Positions 38,101 to 46,546 of a stretch of 64,000 nt of DNA are shown here, piece by piece. The notes beneath the pieces were generated by a model. That model did no database searches, was not told the origin of the DNA, and saw only the letters and a program-made list of their open reading frames with translations. Both the position numbers and the translations under genes were made by a program. Origin of the DNA: Protula sp. h YS-2021 (taxonomy: Eukaryota > Annelida > Polychaeta > Sabellida > Serpulidae). Each line of letters starts with the position of its first letter. Within the stretch, counting starts at the first letter, position 1. The stretch is from NCBI GenBank assembly GCA_949752745.1, contig OX457029.1:10083511-10147510 (forward strand), read 5' to 3'.

Positions 38101-39330
38101 AAATTTTAAGTTCCTCTAAAATTTATTCCTAGGCCGCAATTTTTACTTACTAGAACTCTAGGGACTCCAAGAACTCTACAAAAGGCATTCAAATGCATTT
38201 CTGAAACATTCTGTCATTTTTCAAACTTAAAAATTTTTCACAGGTCATGACCTTTGGAAATTGAGTGAAATTTTAATTTCCTCAAACATTTATTCCTAAC
38301 CCGTAATTTTTATTTACTGGCACTCTAGAGACTCCAAGAACTCTAGAAAAGGCATTCAAATGCATTTCTAAAATTTTCTGACAGTTTTCAAATTTTAAAA
38401 TATTTCACAGGTCATGACCTGTCGAAATTGAGTGAAATTTTAAGTTCCTCCAAAATTTATTCCTAGCCCGTAATTTTTACTTACTAGCACTCTGCAGACT
38501 CCAAGAACTCTACAAAAGGCATTCAAATGAATTTCTGAAATTTTCTGACAGTTTTCAAATTTTAAAATATTTCACAGGTCAGGACCTGTAGAAATTGAGT
38601 GAAATTTTAAGTTCCTCCAAAATTTATTCCTACGCCGTAATTTTTAATTACTACCTCAGAAATGAATGCAGGGATAGTACAGGAGGCATTCAAATGCATT
38701 TCTGAAACTTTCTGATAATTTTCAAATTAAAAAAATTTTCAGAGCTCATGACCGGTCAAAATTGAATGAAAGTTTAAGTTCTTGTAAAATTTATTCCTAG
38801 CCCGTAATTTTTACTTACTAGCATTCTGGAGACACCAAAAACTCTACAAAAGGCATTCAAATGAATTTCTGAAGTTCTCTGACAGTTTTCAAATTTTAAA
38901 ATATTTCACAGGTCGGGACCTGTAGAAATTGAGACAAATTTTAATTTCCTCCAAAATTTCTTGCTAGGCCGTAATTTTTACTTACTACCTCAGAAATGTA
39001 TACAGGGATAGAAAAGGATTCATTCAAAAGTATTTCTGAAACTTTCTGACATTTTTCAAATTTAAAAATTTTTCACAGGTCATGACCTGTGGAAATGGAG
39101 TGAAATTTTAAGTTCCTCCAAAATTTATTACTAGCACTCTAGAGACTCCAAGAACTCTAGAAAAGGCATTCAAATGCATTTCTGAAATTTTCTGACAGTT
39201 TTCAAATTTGAAAATATTTCACAGGTCGGGACCTGTAGAAATTGAGTGAAATTTTAAGTTCCTCTAAAATTTATTCCTAGGCCGCAATTTTTACTTACTA
39301 GCACTCTAGAGACTCCAAGAACTCTACAAA
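35200..39330 (+). repeat. About 2085-bp block duplication
   Basis: The shortened palindrome GGTCGGACCTGTAG with TTTCTTGCTAGGCC recurs at 35371 and 37455 (2084 bp), and TTTTCAGAGCTCATGACCGG at about 36651 and 38737 (2086 bp). A related third form, TTTTCACAGCTCATGACCTG, appears at 39879. The block is about 13 monomers and the largest forward duplication I can trace by private variants. Confidence 0.85.
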
Positions 39331-40584
39331 AGGCATTCAAATGCATTTCTGAAACTTTCTGTCATTTTTCAAATTTAAAAATTTTTCACAGGTCCTTTCG
39401 AAATTGAGTGAAATTTTAAGTTCCTCCAAAATTTATTCCTAACCAGTAATTTTTACTTACTGGCACTCTAGAGACTCCAAGAACTCTAGAAAAGGCATTC
39501 AAATGCATTTCTAAAATTTTCTGACAGTTTTCAAATTTTAAAATATTTTACAGGTCATGACCTGTCGAAATTGAGTGAAATTTTAAGTTCCTCCAAAATT
39601 TATTCCTAGCCCGTAATTTTTACTTACTAGCACTCTGCAGACTCCAAGAACTCTACAAAAGGCATTCAAATGCATTTCTGAAATTTTCCGACAGTTTTCA
39701 AATTTTTAAATATTTCACAGGTCGGGACCTGTAGAAATTGAGTGAAATTTTAAGTTCCTCCAAAATTTATTCCTAGGCCGTAATTTTTACTTACTACTCA
39801 GAATTGAATACAGGGATAGTACAGGAGGCATTCAAATGCATTTCTGAAACTTTCTGATAATTTTCAAATTAAAAAAATTTTCACAGCTCATGACCTGTCA
39901 AAATTGAGTGAAAGTTTAAGTTCTTGTAAAATTTATTCCTAGCCCGTAATTTTTACTTACTAGCATTCTAGAGACACCAAAAACTCTACAAAAGGCATTC
40001 AAATGAATTTCTGAAATTCTCTGACAGTTTTCAAATTTTAAAATATTTCACAGGTCGGGACCTGTAGAAATTGAGTGAAATTTTTCAGTTCCTCCAAAAT
40101 TTATTCCTAGGCCGTAATTTTTACTTACTTTCTCAGAAATGAGTACAGGGATAGAAGAGGAGGCATTCAAATGCATTTCTGAAACATAATGACATTTTCA
40201 AATTTGAAAACTTTCACAGGTCATGATCTGTCGAAATTGAGTGAAATTTTAAGTCGTCCACAATTTATTCCTTACCCGTAATTTTTACTTACTAGCACTC
40301 TAGAGACACCAAAAACTTTAAAAAAGGCATTCAAATGAATTTCTGAAATTCTCTGACAGTTTTCAAATTTTAAAATATTTCACAGGTCGGGACCTGTAGA
40401 AATTGAGTGAAATTTTAAGTTCCTTTAAAATTTATTCCTAGGCCGTAATTTTTACTTACTACCGCAGAAATGAATACAGGGATAGTACAGGAGGCATTCA
40501 AATGCATTTCTGAAACTTTCTGTGATTTATCAAATTTTAAAATTTTTCACAGGTCATGACCTGTGGAAATTGAGTGAAATTTTA

Positions 40585-40600
40585 AGTTCCTCCTAGAAAA
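40585..40600 (+). repeat. Internally deleted monomer
   Basis: AAGTTCCTCC is joined to TAGAAAAGGCATTC, removing the TTTATTACTAGCACTC and AGACTCCAAGAAC segments of a type B unit. The next monomer is normal. It lies in the more irregular last kilobase before the third strand switch. Confidence 0.75.
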
Positions 40601-41004
40601 GGCATTCAAATGCATTTCTGAAATTTTCTGACAGTTTTTAAATTTGAAAATATTTCACAGGTCGGGACCTGTAGAAATTGAGTGAAATTTTAAGTTCCTC
40701 CAAACTTTATTCCTAGGCTGTAATTTTTCCTTACTAGCACTCTAGAGACTGCAAGAATTCTACAAAAGGCATTCAAATGAATTTCTGAAACTTTCTGACA
40801 TTTTCTCAAGTTGAAAATATTTCACAGGTCGGGACCTGTAGAAATTGAGTGAAATTTTAAGTTCCTCCAAACTTTATTCCTAGGCTGTAATTTTTACTTA
40901 CTAGCACTCTAGAGACTACAAGAATGCTACAAAAGGCATTCAAATGAATTTCGGAAATTTTCTGACAGTTTTCAAATTTCAAAATATTTCACAGGTCGGG
41001 ACCT

Positions 41005-41045
41005 GTAGAAATTGAGTGAAATTGAGTATTCATTTCTGAGGTGGT
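41005..41045. repeat. Strand-switch junction 3
   Basis: Forward family II reads GACCTGTAGAAATTGAGTGAAATTGAG and then continues as TATTCATTTCTGAGGTGG, which is family II on the other strand (compare CCCTGTATTCATTTCTGAGG). The TTGAGTGAAA word is duplicated just before the join, as in the expansion at 32311-32372. No long palindrome spans this join, unlike junction 1, because different parts of the monomer are joined. Confidence 0.85.
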
Positions 41046-42566
41046 AAGTAAAAATTACGGCCTAGGAATAAATTTTGGAGGAACTTAAAATTTCACTCAA
41101 TTTCTACAGGTCCCGACCTGTGAAATTGCTTAAAATTTGAAAACTGTCAGAAAATTTCAGAAATGCATTTGAATGCCTTTTCTAGATTTCTTGGAGTGTC
41201 TAGAGTGCTAGTAATAAATTTTGGAGGAACTAAAAATTTCACTCAAGTTCCATAGGTCAAGACCTGTGAAAAATTTTTAAATTTGAAAAATGACAGAAAG
41301 TTTCAGAAATGCATTTGAATGCCTTCTGTACTATCCCTGTATTCATTTCTGAGGTCGTAAGTAAAAATTACGGCCTAGGAATAAATTTTGGAGGAACTTA
41401 AAATTTCACTCAATTTCTACAGGTCCCGAGCTGTGAAATATTTTAAAATTTGAAAACTGTCAGAAAATTTCAGAAATGAATTTGAATGCCTTTTCTAGAG
41501 TTCTTAGAGTCTCTAGAGCGCTAGTAATAAATTTTGGAGGAACTTAAAATTTCACTCAATATCCACAGGTCATGACCTGTGAAAGATTTTTAAATTTCAA
41601 AAATGTGGGAAAGTTTCAGAAATGTATTTGAATGCCTCCGGTACTATCCCTGTATTCATTTCTGAGGTGGTAAGTAAAAATTACGGCCAAGGAATAAATT
41701 TTGGAGTAACTTAAAATTTTACTCAATTTCTACAGGTCCCGACCTGTGAAATATTTTGAAATTTGAAAACTGTCAGAAAATTTCAGAAATTCATTTGAAT
41801 GACTTTTGTAGCATTCTTGGAGTCTCTAGAGTGCTAGTAAGTAAAAATTACGGGTTAGAAATAAATTTTTGAGGACTTAAAATTTCACTCAATTTCGACA
41901 GGCCATGACCTGTGAAAAATTTTTAAACTTGGAAAAATGTCAGAAAGTTTCAGAAATGCATTTGAATGCCTTTTATATAATTCTTGCAGTCTCTAGAGTG
42001 GTAGTAAGTAAAAAATTACGGCCTAGGAATAAAGTTTGGAGGAACTTAAAATTTCACTCAATTTCTACAGGTCCCGATCTGTGAAAAATTTCTAAATTTG
42101 ATAAATCACAGAAAGTTTCAGAAATACATCTGAATGCCTCCTGTACTATCCCTGTATTCATTTCTGCGGTAGTAATTAAAAATTACGGCCTAGGCATAAA
42201 TTTTAAAGGAACTTAAAATTTCACTCAATTTCGACAGGTCCCGACTGGTGAAATATTTTAAAATTTGAAAACTGTCAGAAAATTTCAAAAATTCATTTGA
42301 ATGCCTTTTCTAGAATTCTTGGAGCCTCTAGAGTGCTAGTAAGTAAAAATTACAGGTTAGGAATAAATTTTGGAGGAATTTAAAATTTCACTCAATTTCT
42401 ACAGGTCCCGACCTGTGAAATATTTTAAAATTTGAAAACTGTCAGAAAATTTCAGAAATTCATTTGAATGCCTTTTGTAGAGTTCTTGGAGTCTCTAGAG
42501 TGCTAGTAAGTAAAAATTACGGGTAAGGAATAAATTGTGGAGGACTTAAAATTTCACTCAATTTCG

Positions 42567-42582
42567 ACAGATCATGATCTGT
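42567..42582. repeat. Symmetrically altered palindrome
   Basis: The usual ACAGGTCATGACCTGT is ACAGATCATGATCTGT here. Both arms carry the matching substitution, so the 16-bp palindrome remains perfect. The duplicate at 44193-44208 is identical. Symmetry kept through change suggests gene conversion between arms or selection for the palindrome, though a single lineage cannot distinguish these. Confidence 0.75.
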
Positions 42583-43150
42583 GAAAAATTTTCAAATTTC
42601 AAAATGTCATAAAGTTTCAGAAAAGCATTTCAATGCCTCCTCTTCTATCCCTGTATTCATTTCTGAGAAAGTAAGTAAAAATTACGGCCAAGGAATAAAT
42701 TTTGGAGGAACTGAAAAATTTCACTCAATTTCTACAGGTCCCGAGCTGTGAAATATTTTAAAATTTAAAACTGTCAGAAAATTTCAGAAATTCATTTGAA
42801 TGCCTTTTGTAGAGTTCTTGGAGTCTCTAGAGTGCTAGTAAGTAAAAGTTACAGGCTAGGAATAAATTTTGGAGGAACTTAAAACTTCACTCAATTTCTA
42901 CAGGTCCCGACCTGTGAAATATTTTAAAATTTGAAAACTGTCAGAAAATTTCAGAAATTCATTTGAATGCCTTTTCTAGAGTTCTTGGAGTCTTTAGAGT
43001 GCTAGTAATAAATTTTGGAGGAACTTAAAATTTCACTCAATTTCCACCGGTCATGACCATTGAAAAATTTTTAAATTTGAAAAATGTCAGAAAGTATCAG
43101 AAATGCATTTGAATGGCACCTCTTCTATCCCTGTATTCATTTCTGAGGTA

Positions 43151-43216
43151 GTAAGTAAAAATTACGGCCTAGGAATAAATTTTGGAGGAACTTCAAATTT
43201 CACTCAATTTCTACAG
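43151..43216 (+). other. Splice-like and poly(A)-like words in reverse monomers (example)
   Basis: In inverted type A units the top strand reads GTAAGT (43151), AATAAA (43174-43179) and, 66 bp after the start, TTTCTACAG before GT. These match a 5' splice site core, a poly(A) signal and a 3' splice site by eye. The arrangement recurs in many type A units of the inverted family II arrays. There is no evidence of transcription, so this is a note on composition and not a claim of an intron. Confidence 0.25.
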
Positions 43217-45877
43217 GTCCCGACCTGTGAAATATTTTGAAATTTGAAAACTGTCAGAAAATTTCAGATATTCATTTGAATGACTTTTGTAGCATTCTTG
43301 GAGTCTCTAGAGTGCTAGTAAGTAAAAATTACGGGTTAGAAATAAATTTTTGAGGACTTAAAATTTCACTCAATTTCGACAGGCCATGACCTGTGAAAAA
43401 TTTTTAAACTTGGAAAAATGTCAGAAAGTTTCAGAAATGCATTTGAATGCCTTTTATATAATTCTTGCAGTCTCTAGAGTGGTAGTAAGTAAAAAATTAC
43501 GGCCTAGGAATAAAGTTTGGAGGAACTTAAAATTTCACTCAATTTCTACAGGTCCCGACCTGTGAAATATTTTAAAATTTGAAATCTGTCAGAAAATTTC
43601 AGAAATGCATTTGAATGCCTTTTCTAGAGTTCTTGGAGTCTCTAGAGTGCTAGTAATAAATTTTGGAGGAACTTAAAATTTCACTCAATTTCCACAGGTC
43701 ATGACCTGTGAAAAATTTCTAAATTTGATAAATCACAGAAAGTTTCAGAAATACATCTGAATGCCTCCTGTACTATCCCTGTATTCATTTCTGCGGTAGT
43801 AATTAAAAATTACGGCCTAGGCATAAATTTTAAAGGAATTAAAATTTCACTCAATTTCGACAGGTCCCGACTGGTGAAATATTTTAAAATTTGAAAACTG
43901 TCAGAAAATTTCAGAAATTCATTTGAATGCCTTTCCTAGAATTCTTGGAGCCTCTAGAGTGCTAGTAAGTAAAAATTACAGGTTAGGAATAAATTTTGGA
44001 GGAATTTAAAATTTCACTCAATTTCTACAGGTCCCGACCTGTGAAATATTTTAAAATTTGAAAACTGTCAGAAAATTTCAGAAATTCATTTGAATGCCTT
44101 TTGTAGAGTTCTTGGAGTCTCTAGAGTGCTAGTAAGTAAAAATTACGGGTAAGGAATAAATTGTGGAGGACTTAAAATTTCACTCAATTTCGACAGATCA
44201 TGATCTGTGAAAAATTTTCAAATTTCAAAATGTCATAAAGTTTCAGAAAAGCATTTCAATGCCTCCTCTTCTATCCCTGTATTCATTTCTGAGAAAGTAA
44301 GTAAAAATTACGGCCAAGGAATAAATTTTGGAGGAACTGAAAAATTTCACTCAATTTCTACAGGTCCCGAGCTGTGAAATATTTTAAAATTTAAAACTGT
44401 CAGAAAATTTCAGAAATTCATTTGAATGCCTTTTGTAGAGTTCTTGGAGTCTCTAGAGTGCTAGTAAGTAAAAGTTACAGGCTAGGAATAAATTTTGGAG
44501 GAACTTAAAACTTCACTCAATTTCTACAGGTCCCGACCTGTGAAATATTTTAAAATTTGAAAACTGTCAGAAAATTTCAGAAATTCATTTGAATGCCTTT
44601 TCTAGAGTTCTTGGAGTCTTTAGAGTGCTAGTAATAAATTTTGGAGGAACTTAAAATTTCACTCAATTTCCACCGGTCATGACCATTGAAAAATTTTTAA
44701 ATTTGAAAAATGTCAGAAAGTATCAGAAATGCATTTGAATGGCACCTCTTCTATCCCTGTATTCATTTCTGAGGTAGTAAGTAAAAATTACGGCCTAGGA
44801 ATAAATTTTGGAGGAACTTCAAATTTCACTCAATTTCTACAGGTTCCGACCTGTGAAATATTTTAAAATTTGAAAACTGTCGGAAAATTTTAGAAATGCA
44901 TTTGAATGCCTCCTGTACTATCATTGTATTCATTTCTGCGGTAGTAAGTAAAAATTACGGGCTAAGAATAAATTTTGGAGGAACTTAAAATTTCACTCAG
45001 TTTCGACAGGTCATGACCTGTGAAATATTTTAAAATTTGAAAACTGTCAGAAAATTTCAGAAATGCATTTGAATGCCTTTTCTAGAGTTCTTGGAGTCTC
45101 TAGTGTGCTAGTAAGAAATTTTGGAGGAACTTCAAATTTCACTCAATTTCCACAGGTCATGTGCTGTGAAGAATTTTTAAATTTGAAAAATGACAGAAAG
45201 TTTCAGAAATGCTTTTGAATGCCTCCTCTTCTGTCCCTGTATACATTTCTGAGGTAGTAAGTAAAAATTACGGCCTAGGAATAAATTTTGGAGGAACTTA
45301 AAATTTCACTCAATTTCTACAGGTCCCGACCTGTGAAATATTTTAAAATTTGAAAACTTTCAGAATATTTCAGAAATGCATTTGAATGCCTTTTCTAGAG
45401 TTCTTGGAGTCTCTAGAGTGCTAGTAATAAATTTTGGAGGAACTTAAAATTTCACTCAATTTCCACAGGTCATGACCTGTGAAAAATTTTTTAAATTTGA
45501 AAAATGACAGAAAGTTTCAGAAATGCATTTGAATGCCTCCTGTACTATCCTGTTTTCGTTTCTGAGGTAGTAATTAAAAATTACGGCCTAGGAATAAATT
45601 TTGGAGGAACTTAAAATTTCACTCAATTTCTACAGGTCCTGACCTGTGAAATATTTTAAAATTTGAAAACTGTCAGAAAATTTCAGAAATTCATTTGAAT
45701 GCCTTTTCTAGAGTTCTTGGAGTCTCTGGTGTGCTAGTAATAAATTTTGGAGGAACTTAAAATTTCACTCAATTTCCACAGGTCATGAGCTGTGAAGAAT
45801 TTTTAAATTTGAAAAATGACAGAAAGTTTCAGAAATGCATTTGAATGCCTCCTGTACTATCCTTGTATTCATTTCTG

Positions 45878-45887
45878 AGGTAGTAAG
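45878..45887 (+). repeat. Left target-site duplication
   Basis: AGGTAGTAAG, identical to 46537-46546. An uninterrupted monomer has this word once, in TTTCTGAGGTAGTAAGTAAAA, so removing the element plus one copy restores normal satellite sequence. Confidence 0.88.
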
Positions 45888-45990
45888 GGGTCTAGTACAA
45901 TTCCCCCCCAGATAACTCCCCCCCCGACAATTCCCCCCCGAACAATTCCCCCCGTAGGACAATTCCCCCGAGGACTATTCCCCCCCCCCT
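45888..45990 (+). repeat. Left inverted arm with tandem C-rich units
   Basis: Begins GGGTCTAGTACAATTCCCC and continues with units GATAACTCCCC, GACAATTCCCC, GAACAATTCCCC, GTAGGACAATTCCCC and GAGGACTATTCCCC, each ending in a run of 5-10 C. The inner units GACAATTC, GAACAATTC, TAGGACAATTC and GAGGAC occur in the same outside-to-inside order in the right arm, so the arms are true inverted copies and not independent C-rich runs. Confidence 0.85.
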
Positions 45991-46062
45991 CAAACTTAAT
46001 TTATATTTTTATTTTTCTTTCAATGCCAAAGTCTTTATTTTTAAAATACCTTAAAATGAAAA

Positions 46063-46320
46063 ATGCAAAATTTTTCTCTCTGGAACGAAAGTTTTTTCTG
46101 CCATTTAAAACCTGATGTTGTGGGCAGTTCCACGCAAATAGTCAACAGTCTGTCGGTTTTCGAAGTCGCGGACTATTTGAGGAATGCGCTGCGCAGAGTC
46201 GGCGTATCAGGGACGTGGTGGCTCGGGCAAGCGGCCACCCATAATTTAACCAGGCGCACCGCGAACATTACGACGGATCCGAACGATATACATGTAAAAA
46301 ACCGTTTTTGCTGGCACTGA
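46063..46320 (+). CDS. Doubtful 85-codon reading frame inside the element
   Basis: An open frame covering most of the GC-richer core, from ATG at 46063 to TGA at 46318-46320. The product would be 85 residues with a W-rich stretch (GTWWLGQ) and a C-terminal RFCWH. I recognise no domain, signal peptide or membrane segment. The start is preceded by another ATG at 46056 in a different frame. The frame may exist by chance in CG-containing DNA with few stops, or may be an exon fragment carried by the element. Listed because it is the longest open frame in the window, not because coding is likely. Confidence 0.15.
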   Translation: MQNFSLWNESFFCHLKPDVVGSSTQIVNSLSVFEVADYLRNALRRVGVSGTWWLGQAATHNLTRRTANITTDPNDIHVKNRFCWH

Positions 46321-46352
46321 GGTGGCCATCTTAAAGTTCATTGGTTTGGATT

Positions 46353-46358
<6 letters not shown>

Positions 46359-46384
<26 letters not shown>
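46359..46384 (+). repeat. AG dinucleotide microsatellite
   Basis: Thirteen uninterrupted AG units following an A-run, inside the element's 3' core. Length polymorphism between copies of the element would be expected. Confidence 0.95.
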
Positions 46385-46389
<5 letters not shown>

Positions 46390-46420
46390 CAAAGAAAAGA
46401 AAAATATAAGAAAAATGAAT

Positions 46421-46536
46421 GGGGAGAAAAGTCCTCGGGGGGAATTGTCCTAGGGGGGGAATTGTTCGGGGGGGGGGGAATTGTCGGGGGGGAATTGACT
46501 GGGTGGGGAATTGTCTGGGGAGAATTGTCCTGTTCC
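46421..46536 (-). repeat. Right inverted arm with tandem G-rich units
   Basis: The reverse complement of the left arm design: GGGGAATTGTCC-type units with G runs of 4-12, ending GAGAATTGTCCTGTTCC. It has one more unit than the left arm. Several closely spaced G runs on the top strand could form G-quadruplexes, which is structural inference. Confidence 0.85.
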
Positions 46537-46546
46537 AGGTAGTAAG
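46537..46546 (+). repeat. Right target-site duplication
   Basis: AGGTAGTAAG, a perfect copy of 45878-45887, after which the satellite continues as TAAAAATTACCGCC. Confidence 0.88.

Larger units (their letters stand above)
9731..41026 (+). repeat. Satellite family II array, forward
   Basis: About 31 kb of tandem monomers with the diagnostic TTGAGTGAAATTTTAAG. Three types alternate. Type A has GGTCGGGACCTGTAG and a CTACCTCAGAAATGAATACAGGG-like 3' half (read as CTACCTCAGAAATG then AATACAGGGATAG). Type B has GGTCATGACCTGTGG, a 21-bp deletion and ACTCTAGAGACTCCAAG. Type C has GGTCATGACCTGTCG, CCTAGCCCGTAA and ACTCTGCAGACTCC. A-B dimers dominate, with A-B-C trimers and larger units superimposed. 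The first 3 kb are the most irregular, and copies from about 16 kb on are much more alike. No gene or RNA is seen. Confidence 0.95.
42080..44860 (-). repeat. About 1626-bp block duplication
   Basis: Private variants repeat 1626-1627 bp apart: GAAATACATC at 42121 and 43748, ACAGATCATGATCTGT at 42567 and 44193, and CCACCGGTCATGACCATTG at 43044 and 44670. A further pair, CGGGTTAGAAATAAATTTTT at 41851 and 43332, is 1481 bp apart. One extra or missing 146-bp type B monomer explains the difference. Confidence 0.88.
41027..45887 (-). repeat. Satellite family II array, inverted, left of the element
   Basis: Monomer types A, B and C in reverse orientation, recognised by TTTCACTCAATTTC, GGTCCCGACCTG (A), GGTCATGACCTG (B and C), GAGTTCTTGGAGTCTCTAG and CCCTGTATTCATTTCTGAGG. 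Spacing again alternates near 167 and 146 bp. The block contains a 1626-bp duplication and ends at the transposon target site. No gene is seen. Confidence 0.94.
45991..46420. other. Element core with a GC-richer segment
   Basis: Starts with an AT-rich stretch (45991-46075). A segment with several CG dinucleotides follows at about 46080-46315 (for example TTTTCGAAGTCGCGGAC and AGGCGCACCGCGAACATTACG), then an AG microsatellite and A-rich sequence. The middle segment is unlike both the satellite and the arms and could be captured host DNA or a remnant of a larger element. I inspected its frames by eye and saw no recognisable transposase, zinc-finger or RNA-gene motif. Confidence 0.6.
45888..46536. 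mobile_element. Non-autonomous foldback-like DNA transposon
   Basis: A 649-bp insertion in the satellite flanked by a perfect 10-bp duplication. Its ends are inverted arms of about 103 and 116 bp, each made of 6-7 tandem copies of a short (G)ACAATTCCCCCCC unit. Between them is a 430-bp core that differs in composition from the AT-rich host. A 9-10 bp target duplication fits Mutator-like elements and the classic Drosophila foldback elements, whose inverted repeats also consist of short tandem units. No transposase is recognisable, so mobility would depend on a partner elsewhere. Assignment to a superfamily is inference; insertion is directly supported by the empty-site logic. Confidence 0.82.

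Noticed and set aside
1..41008. CENP-B box in the CACAGGTCGGGA segment
   Set aside because: CGGG is present, but the required upstream TTCG and A do not fall at the right spacing.
9731..41026. CRISPR-like regular repeats
   Set aside because: There are no unique spacers; the whole unit is repeated and related, and unit length is far above CRISPR repeat size.
45897..45990. Telomere-like C/G-run repeats
   Set aside because: The units contain ACAATT and vary in C-run length. They do not match a known telomeric unit and occur as inverted transposon arms.
46063..46320. Transposase or FLYWCH-type zinc finger in the element core
   Set aside because: All frames were inspected by eye and none shows a recognisable metal-binding or catalytic arrangement. 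Only an unassigned open frame remains.
46080..46320. tRNA or SINE-type Pol III promoter in the element
   Set aside because: No convincing A-box and B-box pair was seen, and the target duplication with inverted arms fits a DNA transposon better.
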